Shown piece after piece: positions 9,286 to 21,969 of a stretch of 64,000 bases of DNA. Origin of the DNA: Rhabdophis nuchalis (taxonomy: Eukaryota > Chordata > Lepidosauria > Squamata > Natricidae); NCBI GenBank assembly GCA_039707465.1, contig CM077645.1, forward strand, positions 166,464,003 through 166,528,002. The letters run 5' to 3'. A model generated the notes under the pieces. That model saw only the letters and a program-made list of their open reading frames with translations. It did not search any database and was not told where the DNA came from. The position numbers were made by a program, and so were the translations under genes. Within the stretch, counting starts at the first letter, position 1. Each line of letters opens with the position of its first letter.

Positions 9286-9648
9286 CAGTGTAGGTAAACC
9301 TTTTCGGCACCGAGTGCTGAAACAGGAGTGTGCACACTGGGAAATGACCTTCTAGTTTCCGGGACACATATGCGCACCGGCCACCTGATCTTCTGGTTTC
9401 TGGCACACATGCGCATGAAGACCAGCTGGCCGATGCGCATGTGCACACCGGAACCTGGAAGATCATTTTCCTTGTGTGCGCATACACACCGGGCGGCTAC
9501 TCTTCCAGTTTCCAGCACTCCCACGTATATGAAGACCAGCTGGCCGGTGCGCCAGAACCCAGAAGAGCAACAGGCAATGGCTCGTGTACCCAGAGACATG
9601 GCTCTGCATGCCACTTCCAGCACACATGCCATAGGTTTGCCATAGAGC
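9286..9648. mobile_element. Old hAT-like miniature transposon
   Basis: The left end CAGTGTAGGTAAACC resembles the ends at 62406 and 41690, and the right end has the related GGTTTGCC. The interior is GC-richer, with repeated GCGCATG and ACCAGCTGGCC stretches. The flanks TAGAG/TAGAG hint at a decayed 8-bp duplication. Confidence 0.55.
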
Positions 9649-9659
9649 AATACAAATCA

Positions 9660-12220
9660 AATGAATTTAAACAGGTCAGTGAAAGGATTTTTGTAATAAA
9701 TGCATCTTTTCCCCAAAAGTTATTAACCCAAGGTGTTCTTGGGTAAAGTTTAACACCACATTACTGCCTTTTGTGAATCACAGTAAGGAAAAAAATCGGG
9801 AGCTGCCAATTAGAGAGGCCTCCCATGAACTTTGGGAAAGGATGCTGGGGTGTCAAAACCCCTGATACAAGATTCCTTGTATGAACAGCAAGGAAAATCC
9901 CAGACTACCAAGTCTGGAAAGGATTTTGAGATTCATAAATAATGACAACAACACAAATGCCAGGTGGAAAAGATTTTAAGCAATTTTATCGCCAAACAAG
10001 AAGGATCTGCAGCCAAATAACAATTTTTTAAGAAGATACTGCTGTCAACCTGCTCGTCTCCAGACTAGAACTATCCCCCACACTCAAAACAGAATCTTCT
10101 TCTTTTTTAAGCAAAATCCTTTCATCTAACTTTCCTCATTAATCCACTTTCTCCTACCTGGCACAATATATGTAGGCAGAAATAGGGAGGGGGTAATCAC
10201 ACACTCCTGATACACGCACATACACACATTTACTCCTCGTCCTTCTGTTCACGATGACCTTTCCAATCTGGATCAGCATTCATCCTTGCCCTCCTGTCTG
10301 GCAAATCTTCCCTGCAATGTGCCCTTCAAGATGAAAAACACGGTTTGATAATGCATAGTGACAAAGCTTGCAGAGATGGAGAACAAGCAAAAGAAGGAAC
10401 ACACTAAGAGAAATCACTTCCAACCAAGACCTGCCGCTGCAGAGCTAATCAGGCAGGTATTCAGTTGTTCACTCCTGCAGACTTGCTTAGCATAGAAATA
10501 GGCTGTCTGCCCAGGAAAATGAGGTAATGTCTAGCTTTAATGCCAATCTTTCTAACTGGCAGGGTAAATATTTCTGCTGCGGGAGACCACATTAATGTGA
10601 TTCTGCTACCAATCTGATTATTGCTAGGACTGTCATCAATATTAATACATAAGAATGCATACCTTCTGAAGTATTATCATATTTAATCAGCATATCTGTA
10701 CAGGCCAAATCCAGGGAAGGTAGAAGGCTATCACTCTGCCACACCTGTTATGTGTTAGACTGAGATCCGATGGTAAATCTTTGGATGATTTGCAGCAGAT
10801 CAGCAAGGAAGTTGACAATTGGTAATTTAATGTACAATGACAGCAATGGGATGGTTTCTCTGCTGTTTTTAAACCATATTGTTAGATTTACATGTGGCAG
10901 AATAGTGAACTCAGCTCATTTTTGGAACATAAACAAATTCCTGGGCTCAGAATTCTTTAAATGAGTTGCTGATGATATCCAGTTTCACATGTAAGGGGGA
11001 GTTGGAGAAAGGAATTTGAATTTTTCCCAGGAAAGAGTCTGGGGGATTAGATTAAGCTTTCTATGCCCTGCAAAAAAATTTGGCAGCCGAAGTTTCATTT
11101 TAGGCATCATATAATTTAGTATTGGTTGACATCTTCTGCATCAAGCACAAAAGATCTGGTAAGTTAAAAGTTTTCTCACTGAAGGCCAGCTTAATATACA
11201 TTCCTCTGCATGAAAACAATAATCCTGATTTTTAATAACTTTAAATATTATATAAAGAATATGGGTACCCTATGGACCTCTAGTTATTGCCAAACCACAA
11301 GCACTCCCAGATGGTCAACCTTTCCTTCATTAAACTCCTCTCTTTCCATATTTTAAGTGCAGCCACGGTTGCGTAGGCTACCTAACTCATTTCACAAGTA
11401 TTATGACATGAGGATACTATGGAAATGGCCATGTATACCGTACGTGCTTGAGAGTTGGTACAGCTCACTAAGTACCTAGAGGCAAGTATCACTCGACTTT
11501 GCTCCTCAGTGGTTGGAAACAGAAAACTCTCAGCCAATCAGGGTTTGGTTGCCACACAGTAACAAGAACCTTCTCCCACCCACTATGTTTCACAATAAAA
11601 CACACATCCTTTCTCTCTTGTAAAACAAGTAGAAAAAATTAAATTGCTAATCTGGTCGCTATGGTGGCATGCTTTATCGTTACGCTGGCATGAAAATTAT
11701 GCAAAGCATTTGGGCCCCTTGACAAGACTTTCTGTTGTCCCATCCTGACTGGAACACATTTCAACAAGAGGTAAGATTTGCCAAGGGTCTCCACCAATCT
11801 CTGGACAGACAGCCCATCAGCTAGAGATATTGATACCATATCCCACTGCTTTTGCAGTGACACTCATTATGAAATGGTTTTTCCTATTTGAAAAAAAAAA
11901 CAACAACCTGAAAACATTAACAGAGAAATGTAGTGATTTAGCCTAATGTCTTGATGCTTTTTAAATAGGAGGTGTCAATTTATGACATTGTTTTAAGCTG
12001 CTGCAAGTCGATATATATGATCAGATTTTAAAACCCAATTTTAAAATTACAACAGCAGGACACACACATTGCATTCAAAAGATCATATTTTGGATCCTTT
12101 GAACAGGCTTATCTTTATGGCCATTTGCAGTACCTTGCAATCATTGTAGCCATGATTTTTGATACTTTTTGACACTTTCTGGCGTTTACATCCAGTTTCT
12201 GATAAAGAATGTTAATTGGA
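9660..12220. other. No gene recognised
   Basis: AT-rich unique-looking DNA. Short open frames at 10770 and 11639 have no recognisable motif and no repeat match that I see. Confidence 0.6.
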
Positions 12221-12224
12221 TAAA

Positions 12225-12380
12225 ATGGATTCACTTAAGGACCATGGTGTTAACTTAATGACTGCAAAAACGATCATAAAATCAGGCACATTCATGTTGC
12301 CAGCTGCTTAATAACTGCAAAGACTTATGGTTGTAAATCTGGACTCAATTACAGTTGTAAATTGAGCACTACATGTAAAT
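12225..12380. mobile_element. Degraded DNA-transposon remnant (TAAGTCG family)
   Basis: It contains phrases such as CTTAATGACTGCAAAAACGATCATAA and a terminal TAAATTGAGCACTACATGTA shared in form with the copies at 27372-27800 and 48700-49128. Strongly diverged. Confidence 0.5.
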
Positions 12381-12857
12381 TATATTTAGTTGTCTTTGTT
12401 TTTTAAAAATCTGTTCTATAGATATAAGACTATGTTTAATATTGAATAAAATAGAAAAGTATAAGCTGAAGTTGCTTATATGAGAAAGAGTCTATAGAAA
12501 ATCTTCAAAAAGTAAACCTGCTGTTGAACCATATTGCATCAAAAAATATACAGATTTTTAGTGACAAACAGTGCTTGTCTCCCTCCAAATAAAACTTTAA
12601 CAACAGCCAACTTTGTTCCAGGGTCTGCTTTTTATACATCTGCTGTGTAGTATACAAACTGTTATTAGGAATTTAAAAAGCAATGTTTCTTCTAACAACT
12701 GACAGTTTCCTGTAGTTCAATTTAACAGGGCTCGGGGTGAGAGTTAAAGATGGCTTTGAAAGAAATACATTCCTGGAGAGGAAGCTATCTCACAGAACAT
12801 CTCATACACATATTCCAACGTTTTACAAATAAAAATGAGACTATTTTATCATGTGTG

Positions 12858-13127
12858 TGTCAGCCCGCCCAGGTAAATCAGACAGGAAACAAGACCAATT
12901 CTACTTTATTGTAAGGCTACATGGACAGACTCTTGTAAGTCTGAAAGCAGAAATCTCTGCCAATTTTTATTTCAGCCTTATTACAATTAGCGTACATTCT
13001 TCCTATTTTTTTTTTCTTTGACCATTAAGGAACTGCGGGCACCTCCCTCTCTTTTCTGGTCATTCCCTAGAAAGCATCTCTTTCCCTCTTCCCTCAAGGT
13101 CATTCCCACATACAATTTTGTGTTGGG
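12858..13127 (-). repeat. Repeat A: possible solo LTR end
   Basis: It is similar over most of its length to 24617-24865. On the minus strand it has an AATAAA (plus 12905-12910) about 47 bases before a CTGACA end, like the polyadenylation signal and U5 end of an LTR. No internal retroviral sequence adjoins it. The LTR reading is an inference. Confidence 0.5.
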
Positions 13128-13154
13128 TGGAGTGCTAAAAGCAGAGGTCAGCAA

Positions 13155-13515
13155 CAAGCCATATGATCACAAATAAGAGGAAGTACTTTTTCACCCAGAG
13201 GATCACTGGTCTATGGAACTCCCTGCCAGAAGAAGTGGTGACAGCTGTCAGCCTCGACACCTTTAAGAAAGGATTAGACGAGTTCATGGAGAACAAGGGT
13301 ATCAATGGCTATCATGATGGATGCCTAAGGACACCCTCCAGGTTGGACAGATAGGCAGGATATTTCTCAATGCCATTTGCAGGGAATCATAAGCAGGGGA
13401 AGACATCTGCTTGGGAATACCCTGAAGCAAATGGTGAGCCACTGTATGAGACAGAATGCTGGACTGGATGGGCTGTGGCCTGTTCCAGCAAGGCTGTTCT
13501 TATGTTCTTATGTAA
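13155..13515 (+). mobile_element. CR1 3' end, older copy
   Basis: Translation of 13163-13354 gives KRKYFFTQRITGLWNSLPEE, then a DTFKKGLDEFM segment: the C-terminal end of a CR1 ORF2. The 3' UTR contains GGACTGGATGGGC and ends with the typical CR1 octamer repeat TTCTTATG twice. It belongs to another subfamily than the copy at 220-3554. Confidence 0.85.
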
Positions 13516-13717
13516 GGCTTGAAAACCAAGAATGAGACCAATAAAATAGCCTCAGACATTTCATAAGAAGCAATTGGATGCTAAGTTGACCTATCTACAT
13601 AGAGAAAAATTTGTTTGGTTGGTTTATTGAGCAAACCACAGTTCATTTGAATTACATAAATTCAGAACCATAAATCATGGCTTAGAAACTGCAATGGTTG
13701 GGTCCTATACAACCAGT

Positions 13718-13872
13718 GTAGTGTAGTATAAATGTACTGGATTAAGGGAGACCCAGTGTCCCGTGCATAGTCACAGAAGTTCATTTAGTGATTTAGGGCC
13801 AATCATAGTCTCACAGTCCATCTTACCTGACAGGGTTGCTATGAAGAAAAATAGGAAAAGGAAGCAATATAA
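13718..13872 (+). mobile_element. tRNA-derived SINE, degraded
   Basis: CCAGTGTAGTGTAGTATAAATG resembles a tRNA A-box head of squamate SINEs. It is followed by a body with CCATCTTACCTGACAGGGTTGC. The B box is decayed. Confidence 0.5.
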
Positions 13873-13875
13873 TAC

Positions 13876-15127
13876 ATAATAATAATAATTTTAATTTGTA
13901 GACCGCTCCCTCTCCCCATAGGGACTCGGAGCGGTGCACAGGGAAAAATAAAACAATAAATATACAAACACATTAAAAACAAATTAAACATATACCTGTG
14001 CTAAAAAATTCCCCATTAAAATACTAAAATTCCCAATTATAAGTAACTAAAAACCCCATAGAAGAGAGACTACCCTAGGCCGGCCAAGCAGAAAAGATGC
14101 GTTTTTAATTTTAGACGGAAGGAGCGGAAGTCCATGGTCGTTCTAATGTCGGGGGGAAGGTCGTTCCAGAGGGCTGGGTCCACCACAGAGAGAGCTCTTC
14201 CCCTGGGTGTCGCCCGCTGACAAAGTCTAGTGGACGGCACCCGGAGAAGTCCCTCTCTGTGGGAGCAAATCGGCCGTGAGGATGTGTGAGGCAGGATCCG
14301 ATCCCGCAGATAGCTAGGTCCCGAGCCATGGAGCGCTTTAAAGATGATGACTAATACCTTGAAGCGCACCCGGAAGACGACAGGCAGCCAGTGCAGCTCG
14401 CGCAAGAGCGGTGCTATGTGGGTAAACCTAGAGGTTCCCATAATTGTTCGCGCGGCTGCATTCTGGACCATCTGAAGTCTCCGGGTGCACCTCAAGGGGA
14501 GCCCCATGTAGAGAGAGTTGCAATAGTCCAGTCGGGATGTCACGAGAGCATGAGTGACTGTGCGAAGGGCGTCCCGATCCAATAGGGGGCGCAACTGGCG
14601 AACCAGGCGAACCTGGTAAAACGCCCTCCTAGCCACGGCTGTCACTTGATCTTCCATGGACAGCCGGGCATCTAGGAGGACACCCAAGTTGCGCGCCCCA
14701 TCCACAGGGGCAAGATGTTCGCCCCCTATGGCCAGCGATGGGGTCAGCTGGTTGAATCGGGCAGCTGGAAACCACAGCCACTCGGTCTTGGTCGGGTTGA
14801 GTCTGAGTCCGTTACTTCCCATCCAGATCCGTACAGCTTCCAGGCACTGGCACATCACCGCTACGGCATCGTTGGGGTGGTTTGGGGTAGATATATACAG
14901 CTGAGTGTCATCAGCGTAGAGATGGTACTCTACCCCAAAACCACGGATGATCTCACCCAGCGGCTTCATATATGTGTTGAACAGGAGAGGCGAGAGGACC
15001 GACCCCTGAGGCACCCCACATGTGAGGGGTCTCGAGGTCGACCTCTGCTCTCCTGCCAACACAAATTGCGATCGGCCAGAGAGGTAGGAGGAGAACCACC
15101 GTAAAACGGTGCCTCCTTGAGCTCTTA
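13876..15127 (-). mobile_element. L2 LINE, 5'-truncated
   Basis: On the minus strand it runs from within the reverse transcriptase through the end of ORF2 and a 3' UTR with GCACCGCTCCGAGTCCC to an ATT-type tail. The same 3' UTR recurs at 33170-33376 and 54211-54412. The reading frame is uninterrupted, so the copy is fairly young. Confidence 0.88.
14070..15127 (-). pseudogene. L2 ORF2, reverse transcriptase C-terminal half
   Basis: About 350 residues without a stop, read from the truncated 5' end. It begins in the thumb-side half of the polymerase with WFSSYLSGR, then a GVPQGSVLSPLLF block near residue 40 and YADD near residue 75, then NPTKTEWLW and a C-terminal DPALWNDLPPDIRT segment. The endonuclease and the first polymerase blocks are missing, so it cannot act alone. 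The ATG at 15132-15134 lies in flanking DNA. Confidence 0.85.
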
Positions 15128-15195
15128 TATGCATGCCACCTTGAGCTCTTCTACAAAATTGGGATATAAATCTTATTCATAAATAAAAAAAAACT
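15128..15195 (+). repeat. LINE 3' tail, plus strand
   Basis: GCCACCTTGAGCTCTTCTAC, then GGGATATAAAT and AATAAATAAAA, is the usual ending of CR1/L2-type elements in reptiles. It abuts the 5' end of the antisense L2. Confidence 0.5.
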
Positions 15196-15626
15196 AGCAA
15201 ATCACATTTTGGCTTAATTCAATATATCCTCCATATATATTTGGTATTTAATTCAGGATTAAGAAGATTATATACCAGTTTTTCCTCTCTCTCCACCAAC
15301 TGGAAAAAGTTTCTTGATCGCTTCAAGAATTTTTTCCCAGTAACAGAACTGAATTTACAGATCTTTTCAATAGTCCAATTTATAGTGAAAAGTTCTTTTT
15401 GTTATTGCAATTTTCTCCTCTTGATGTAGAGGACACATTATGATGTAGCTACTACATCACAACTGAAATACATCAATAAATAAGGAAACTAGGTTTAATC
15501 CATGAGTTCAAGCCATATGATCACAACGAAGACAATGAATCCTCAAAAATATGCAGATATCCAGATGAAATAAGATAATAAGCATAGGTGTGGTTTCACT
15601 TGGAGACCACTTTGCTTAACAAATAT

Positions 15627-15755
15627 AGAATAACAGTTGGAAAGGTGCCTTGGTGGCATTCTAGTCCAACCCTCTGTTCAGGTAGGAAATACTATACCAT
15701 TTCAGATGGTTGTCCAACCTCTTTTTAAAAACTTCCAGTGTTGAAGCATTCACAA
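15627..15755 (-). mobile_element. CR1 3' UTR remnant, old
   Basis: It is clearly related to 244-375 of the young CR1 (AGTTGGAA, TCTAGTCCAACCC, CTTCCAG, GCATTCACAA) but much diverged, so the family has been active over a long time. Confidence 0.8.
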
Positions 15756-15919
15756 GTTGCTCCACTGAGTAAATTGCCAGTTCCAACTATAGTCACTAAA
15801 TGAGGATTTCCTTATACAAGGTAGTTATATTGTTGCAGTTATACTGTACGAAGGCAGTTACTGAACATTATACAAAAGAAAACCAGATAGTTGTGGGTAT
15901 ATATGTATGTATGTATACA

Positions 15920-15921
<2 letters not shown>

Positions 15922-15998
<77 letters not shown>

Positions 15999-16018
15999 GT
16001 GTGTGTGTGTGTGTATTG
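15922..16018. repeat. (CT)n followed by (GT)n microsatellite
   Basis: About 36 CT units then about 8 GT units. The long open frames across it are low-complexity artefacts. Confidence 0.97.
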
Positions 16019-16345
16019 TCAGCCCTAGAGGCCATCTTTTCTTTTGGATCATCAGGGCTGCCATACTTAGCCTGTGAGAAACTGGGAGTGGGGTTTGCAT
16101 GGAGTTGATAGAAGTATTTAGCCCTAACAACAATCATTTCTCTGAAAGTCAAGGAAGGTCAGCCTGCACCTGGAGGCATGACTGGGAGGCATCTCCAGTT
16201 GGGATGGTGGATTGATTGGACCATGTGATGGTCATGTGGGTGTAGGAGAAGGGACTTTGACTTTCTTTTGGGTGGAGAAAACCCAGGAGTTTTCAGATTT
16301 GGATTTCCCCAGATGTGCCAATTTGACATCTCTAATAAAATGGAA
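16019..16345. other. Unclassified GC-richer segment
   Basis: It differs in composition from the AT-rich flanks and ends with AATAAAA before a CA/TA run. It could be an old retroelement end. No motif decides this. Confidence 0.3.
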
Positions 16346-16395
16346 TATACATATACACACACACATATACATACATATATACACACATACAGACT
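16346..16395. repeat. (AC)n/(AT)n microsatellite
   Basis: Alternating ATAC and ACAC units; imperfect. Confidence 0.85.
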
Positions 16396-16399
16396 ATGT

Positions 16400-18070
16400 T
16401 TTGAAATTGGTTAACTAACAGTTCATTAATAATCCTTTTTTCTGTTGAGTGAAAAATTATCATTACATACTAAGTGCATACTTTTCTTCTCAGGAGTTCT
16501 GGGAAATAAAAAAATGAGAAACATATTTCAAATGTCACACTAATCTTCAATGGACCTTACTCCAGAGTCCAAATCAATATGTGCACAGTTGCAATTTAAA
16601 AACAATGAACTTTTTCTCATTATTCTGAATCAGATCTCTTTATTTTACTTAGGATCAGAAAGAAAATCAACAGATATTACTGCATGCTTATTTACCATCC
16701 AGATTTTTATTTTACCTTTTTAAAAATTCTGTGATAATTTCATGCTAATTAAAAACAAAGTACTAGTTACACTGTGTTCAGCCAAGAACAGTTTGGTACA
16801 GGCATTTTAAAAAAATTCTTTCCACCTGGTAGTGTTTATTCATGACTTGTAAATACCTCTGTTAATCCATTTATTTGCAATCTCTATCGTAAGATGTTTA
16901 TAATAAACTACACTGCACTTTTGTTCCATGTAAAAAGAGGAAAAAGGATAAGACAAAAAACATATCCAGTGGGCACATAATGACTCATACAATTTTGCAT
17001 GTAGAAATGGCAACCACAATGTAGACAATTCCAAAGGAATTGATTTATTCTATTTTATCCACATAAACCAAATGCAGTTTGTTTATAACAGACACACATA
17101 ACCAACTATACAGATTTAAAGGACCTATTTAGTTTCACTCTAAATGTTCTGTTTGAAACTACTATAATTTAAATACTTTTACTAAGTAGTCATCAGGCAA
17201 TAGCCTGCTTTTGGCATAACAGCATCAAAAGGATGCTTCACAGAAAGGACAGGAATGCCAATAATTGATATGTGATTAAAAAACAGCTTAGCAATGACAA
17301 TAAAAATATTGAAAGACTAGATAGTTCCTGCTACTATTGTCAACTACAGTTACAAAGATTAGAATTATGCAGGCAATGATTTTCCCTGTAACATTCTATG
17401 GAAGTGCAAACTGTATTTGGAAGAAGCAGGATAGAAATATTATTGTTGGCTTTTGAGAAAAATCCCAGGAATACTTGGTGGGCATGGCATGGCTTGGTAG
17501 ACATGGTAGGGGAAGGATACTGTAAAATCTCCATTGCCTCCCCACTCCAGGGGATAATTACTGAAAAATCCCCATTCCCTCCGGATCAGCTAGGACTCGG
17601 GAGACAGATAATAGAGAGCGGGGGGGGGGGGGCAGTCAGAGGTAGTATTTACCACTTCTCTGAACTACTCAAAATTTCCACTACCGGTTCTCCAGAACTG
17701 GTCAGAACCTGCTGAATACCACCTCTGAAATCAATCCATTTGAATCACCAGTGACCAGTCTCAAATCATCATATTTTGGACATACTATGCAAAGATCTTG
17801 CTCTCTGAAGAAATCTATACTGCTAGGGAAAGTGAGGGGGAAAAGAAAGGGCAACCAACAGCAAGGTAGCAACTCAATGACTGTGAGTTAGAGGCACCAT
17901 TGGAAGAACCTGGGGACATCATAGAGAGAATCTATCCATGCAATTGCTAAGAAATGACACCATGTTAATGGCACATATTGATTTTCATGCAGTGCTAAAA
18001 TGGGAGGAAATAAATGTGGTTACACTGAACACTGGTTGTGAAGAATAGAGAAGACATTCAATCCCTCTAA
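16400..18070. other. No gene recognised
   Basis: AT-rich DNA. A stretch at 17640-17735 (CCACTACCGGTTCTCCAGAA, then AATACCACCTCTG) is the end of a hAT-like element related to 26985-27200. Confidence 0.5.
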
Positions 18071-18071
18071 G

Positions 18072-18228
18072 ACAATAGTTCTCAACCTTTTCTTCACCAC
18101 AGACTCCCTTTCAACACCTGTTGTGTCCATGAACTTCCAAGACTTAACTCAAGATTTAAATCATAACATTTCTTCAAGACTTTGCGCCCCCCCCCACAAA
18201 CCACAGCTTGAGACCACTGCTCTAGAGA
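18072..18228. mobile_element. hAT-like miniature transposon
   Basis: The ends AATAGTTCTCAACCTTTT and AGCTTGAGACCACTGCT are imperfect inverted repeats of the common hAT type. Flanks CTCTAAGA and CTCTAGAG look like a diverged 8-bp duplication. Confidence 0.6.
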
Positions 18229-18294
18229 TTGTATCCTGTCAAAGAATAGTTGAAATTATTAGATGAGTATAAGGCAAAATAAAGGCTTTAATAT

Positions 18295-18412
18295 TAGAGC
18301 AGCCTTTCCCATCATGTCACCCTCTAAATCCATTAGGACAGCAATGGGAAATCTGAGAATTTCAGTTCCATTGCATCTGGAGGCTAGGGATATTCCAAAG
18401 CTAAGGTAGGTT
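18295..18412. mobile_element. hAT-like miniature transposon, degraded
   Basis: CAGCCTTTCCCATCATGT at the left and GGTAGGTTGCT at the right, with CATCTGGAGG inside. It resembles a common reptile miniature element but both ends have decayed. Confidence 0.4.
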
Positions 18413-18429
18413 GCTCTAAAGTCCTTTTA

Positions 18430-20510
18430 CATGATAACCAGGCGAGAGTCACTAGAGAATGCTACTCACTATTCTTAACAATTCCTTGGAAATACCAGCT
18501 ATGTAGATTCAGACAATATCAAATAAAAATTGTGGTTTAGACAATGTGTTTGTTGTCTATCCAAGTATAATTAAATAAGTATAATGCTTTGATTCATTTA
18601 TTTAATTTGAGTTCTCTTTATCTAGTTTTAGAATGTGTGTAGAGAACAGATGACATTTTCTGTTACATTTATGCAGACATTTTGAAAATCTAAAAGCAAC
18701 ACTGTAAATGTATATTAAATCTGTATTTCAAAATATTTTCTGGCAAATAACTTAGAAAGAGAAAAGCCTCTACTTGCAAATAAATGTCTAGTAGTCTTTG
18801 GCTAGTTTTAAAAGTAGGATACTAATCATTATTAGAGATCAAAAGAAATGGACAAAGAAATAAAATATAGGATCTAAAACATATAACAATTACCAAGTGT
18901 AAGAGGCCAATAGAATAAAATATCCTGATAATAGATAGATCAAACAAGTATAACTAAATAAAATAAATTCATTGTTTTCGTCGGTGATCTTAATACAATA
19001 AATAGAAATATTGTTGAACATAGAAGGAAAGAAACTATTGATATGTTTTTCATAAGGAATTATATTTCCTTTTCCTTTTCATCACATTCTGCCAAATAAT
19101 AATTAAGCATAAAAACAACACACCGAATAATTAAGTTCAAGTAATTATCAGTAATCTAAGAATTATGGAACTCTGAAGCATAGAATATCTTCAGCCTTTG
19201 CTATCTTGATGTCCTCTAGATGTCCTGGATTTTAATTCCTAGCTAATATTGCATTTCAATAATTGTGCTAATTAGGACAAATGGCAGTTAGCCAAAACAT
19301 CATGTTGATTATCTCCCTTCACCACTAGCTCCATTTCATGCATAGTGGCCTGTAAGAATATTTTCAGCAGCAGCTACTCTTGACAATCAAGTCACATCCA
19401 ACAGGAGCAGAGAGGGACTGTGGGAGAGAGTTGACTGCTAGACAGAAACATTAGTGCCCTGTAATGTCAATAATACTTCGCAGCAGCAAGTGTACAAATG
19501 GAAGGATACTTTCATAGAGGTCAATCCATGAGCCTACAATGTAGAATTGCTTTCTTTTAACGTGATACCATTTGAGGATTCTGTATGTAACGTTTGAAAT
19601 CCAATTTAATTTCAAAAGATTTTTCTGAAAACTAATAATGTCCTCTCTCAAGGCTGAAGGACAGGAACGTACTGTTTTCCCCAGATACTCAAAGAGGACA
19701 GGAAATGAGCATCATTGTTCATGACATTTCAACTTTACATTTCTATGTAGCTTAAACACATGCTTTATCCTGTGCTAAAAGTACAGGTAAGTTAACTCAT
19801 TGTAGGTATCATTTGCAACCCTCCTTTAATTAAAAAAAGACTGATATCTGAATCTAAATGTGTCAAGAAAGGGACCTGTAGTAAGGATCTATTTTGGTCA
19901 TTCGATTATCAACCTAGGGATGTGTTATTTTTTTAAACTATAGCAGGTTTTTAAAGTAAAGGTTATTTGTTTCACTTGAACACGTACAATAAATGATGCT
20001 GGCCTGAAAATATGTTTTGTATTTTCACTAGGAATGATCCCAGTATTGAACAGATGTCTATTTCTAAAATATGCATTCAAATGATGAAGCAGCATATATC
20101 GTCAATCAAATCTCCTAGAAACCAGATATTAAAGAGCGGACTCTGACAGTAAGTGCATCATTTCTGCATTCACTAAGCCTCTGAGATAAGATTGAGTTCA
20201 AATATTTAATAGATTTAACTGAATAAATTCCAGGGATATAGAATCTCCCCTGTTGGAAGATATGAGAGATACAGCGAAGCTCAGAAATAAAATAAAAGTG
20301 GTGCTTCAGAGCATATGGTAGTGTGAACATTACATCTATTTGCAACTCTTTAGAACAGCTGCATCCTTTTCCAGACTAGCTCAGTTACTTTCTGCAGCTG
20401 CTTTGTAATCTCAGGTAAAGAAGCAGTTGTTTTACAGAGTTCCAGACAGGTGTTATGTTTACATAGTCATCATTTGAACATAGGAATTGTATCAAGAGCA
20501 AATGGCACCC
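18430..20510. other. No gene recognised
   Basis: AT-rich unique-looking DNA. The frames at 19451 and 20115 show no family motif. Confidence 0.6.
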
Positions 20511-20514
20511 CATA

Positions 20515-20575
20515 ATCCATCCATCCATCCATCCATCTATTCATCCATCCATCCATTTATCTATCTCTTTTTTAA
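20515..20575. repeat. (CCAT)n microsatellite
   Basis: About ten CATC units with TATC and TTCATC interruptions. Confidence 0.92.
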
Positions 20576-20689
20576 TGCATATTATATGTTAGCTTGGAAG
20601 ATAATAGGACCCTGAATATCATTTGCAACTAAAATTCTGCAGCTGCTTTGAGGCATCCTCATCTTATATCTGCATGTTCATGTATTTTA

Positions 20690-20914
20690 TTTAGTTGTTT
20701 GTTTGCTTATTAAACTTATTGGTCACCCATCTTACCACAGGGTAACTCTTACAAGTATTAAAAAAGTACAACTATACCACAACTGTAAACAATACAAATA
20801 AAATACTGTAAAAATAAAACATAAATACTCAAGCTAACTAAAAGAGGGGGGGAGATGTAGGTTAAGACAGCTGGGAGGTGAGATCTATTATTAATCTATC
20901 AAACACCTCCAATG

Positions 20915-20958
<44 letters not shown>

Positions 20959-21235
20959 CCCCACTGAAGCTCCAAGCCAAAGGGCAGAGCCAGGTCTTTA
21001 AACTCTTGTAGAAGGTCAGAACGGTAGGAGCTGACCTCATTCCAGGGGACAAGATGTTCCAAAGGGCAGGAGCGATGGCAGAGTAGGCTTTTCTCCTGTA
21101 CCCTAACAGCAGTATACCTTGGCTGATGGGGTCCACAGCATGCGGGCCAATGGGGCTCACAGAATGTACACACAGGTGATAGGTGAACTGCTGCTGACAT
21201 AAGCTCAAATAATATGGAATGCCCCTCAAAGCAGC
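20690..21235 (-). mobile_element. LINE 3' end (L2/CR1-like), old
   Basis: The minus strand gives RKAYSAIAPALWNILSPGMR and a downstream LTFYKSLKTWL, the C-terminal segment seen in L2/CR1 ORF2 proteins. It is followed by a 3' UTR-like stretch to about 20690. A (CA)n run at 20917-20957 has expanded inside it. Confidence 0.65.
20917..20957. repeat. (CA)n microsatellite
   Basis: About 20 perfect CA units. Confidence 0.97.
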
Positions 21236-21261
21236 TCATTTATATCCATAATTTATACCTA

Positions 21262-21960
21262 CAGATGCTCCTCAACTTGCAACAGCAAGTGGGACCACAT
21301 TGCTTAGCAACGACAAAACCAGCATCTTGGTTTCTGCCATTAACTGTCATTAGGCAAGGCAACTTCCTGCTAGCTTCCCACAATCAAAGTCAGTGGAGGA
21401 GCCAACAGGAAATTGCAAGTGTAGATCTGCAGGCAAGTATTGCTGCTGCCAGGTGGGGGAGAAAGTAATGGGTTGCGGGGTACAGAGGAGAGTCAAGGAA
21501 GGTGCAATGGGTTAAGTGGGAGACATAGCACAGATTGAGAAGGATATACAAGCGTGCACAAGAGACATGGCACAGTTGGGGAGGATATGCAAGAGGGATG
21601 CCATAGGTTGAGTGTGCAAGGGAATTTGAGAGACATCACACGGGGCAGGAAGAATGCCCATGGGTGCAGCTTTGGTAGTGAGAGGCAGCAAGTGGCCAGC
21701 ACACTGCATGAGTCCAGACAGGCTGAGGGAGTGTATGTGGGTGGTGGAGACTTATCCCAGGACTTGAGACTTTGCCTGCTGGCTTCCCCATTGGTTTTCT
21801 GAGGAAGCTGGCAGGAAAAGTTGCAAATAATGATAATGTAAATCACAGGCTCTTGGCAACCACTTGTAAATGCTAATGTGTTGCCAAGCACCCAGATTGC
21901 AATCACATGACTGCAGAATTGCTGGGACAGCCAGAAATCCAGGGACATATGGAATGCTAT
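21262..21960. mobile_element. DNA-transposon-like repeat with expanded centre
   Basis: The left end (ATGCTCCTCAACTTGCAACA, GTGGGACC) and the right end (TTGCCAAGCACCCAGATTGC, AATCACATGA) belong to the family at 27372-27800. The centre contains variants of a roughly 50-base unit with GGAGGATATGCAAG. Confidence 0.5.
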
Positions 21961-21969
21961 AGCATATAC

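Noticed and set aside
15800..16152. Frames with long Ser-Leu or Glu-Arg runs
   Set aside because: Translations of the (CT)n/(GA)n microsatellite; the same holds at 34422 and 46021-46562.
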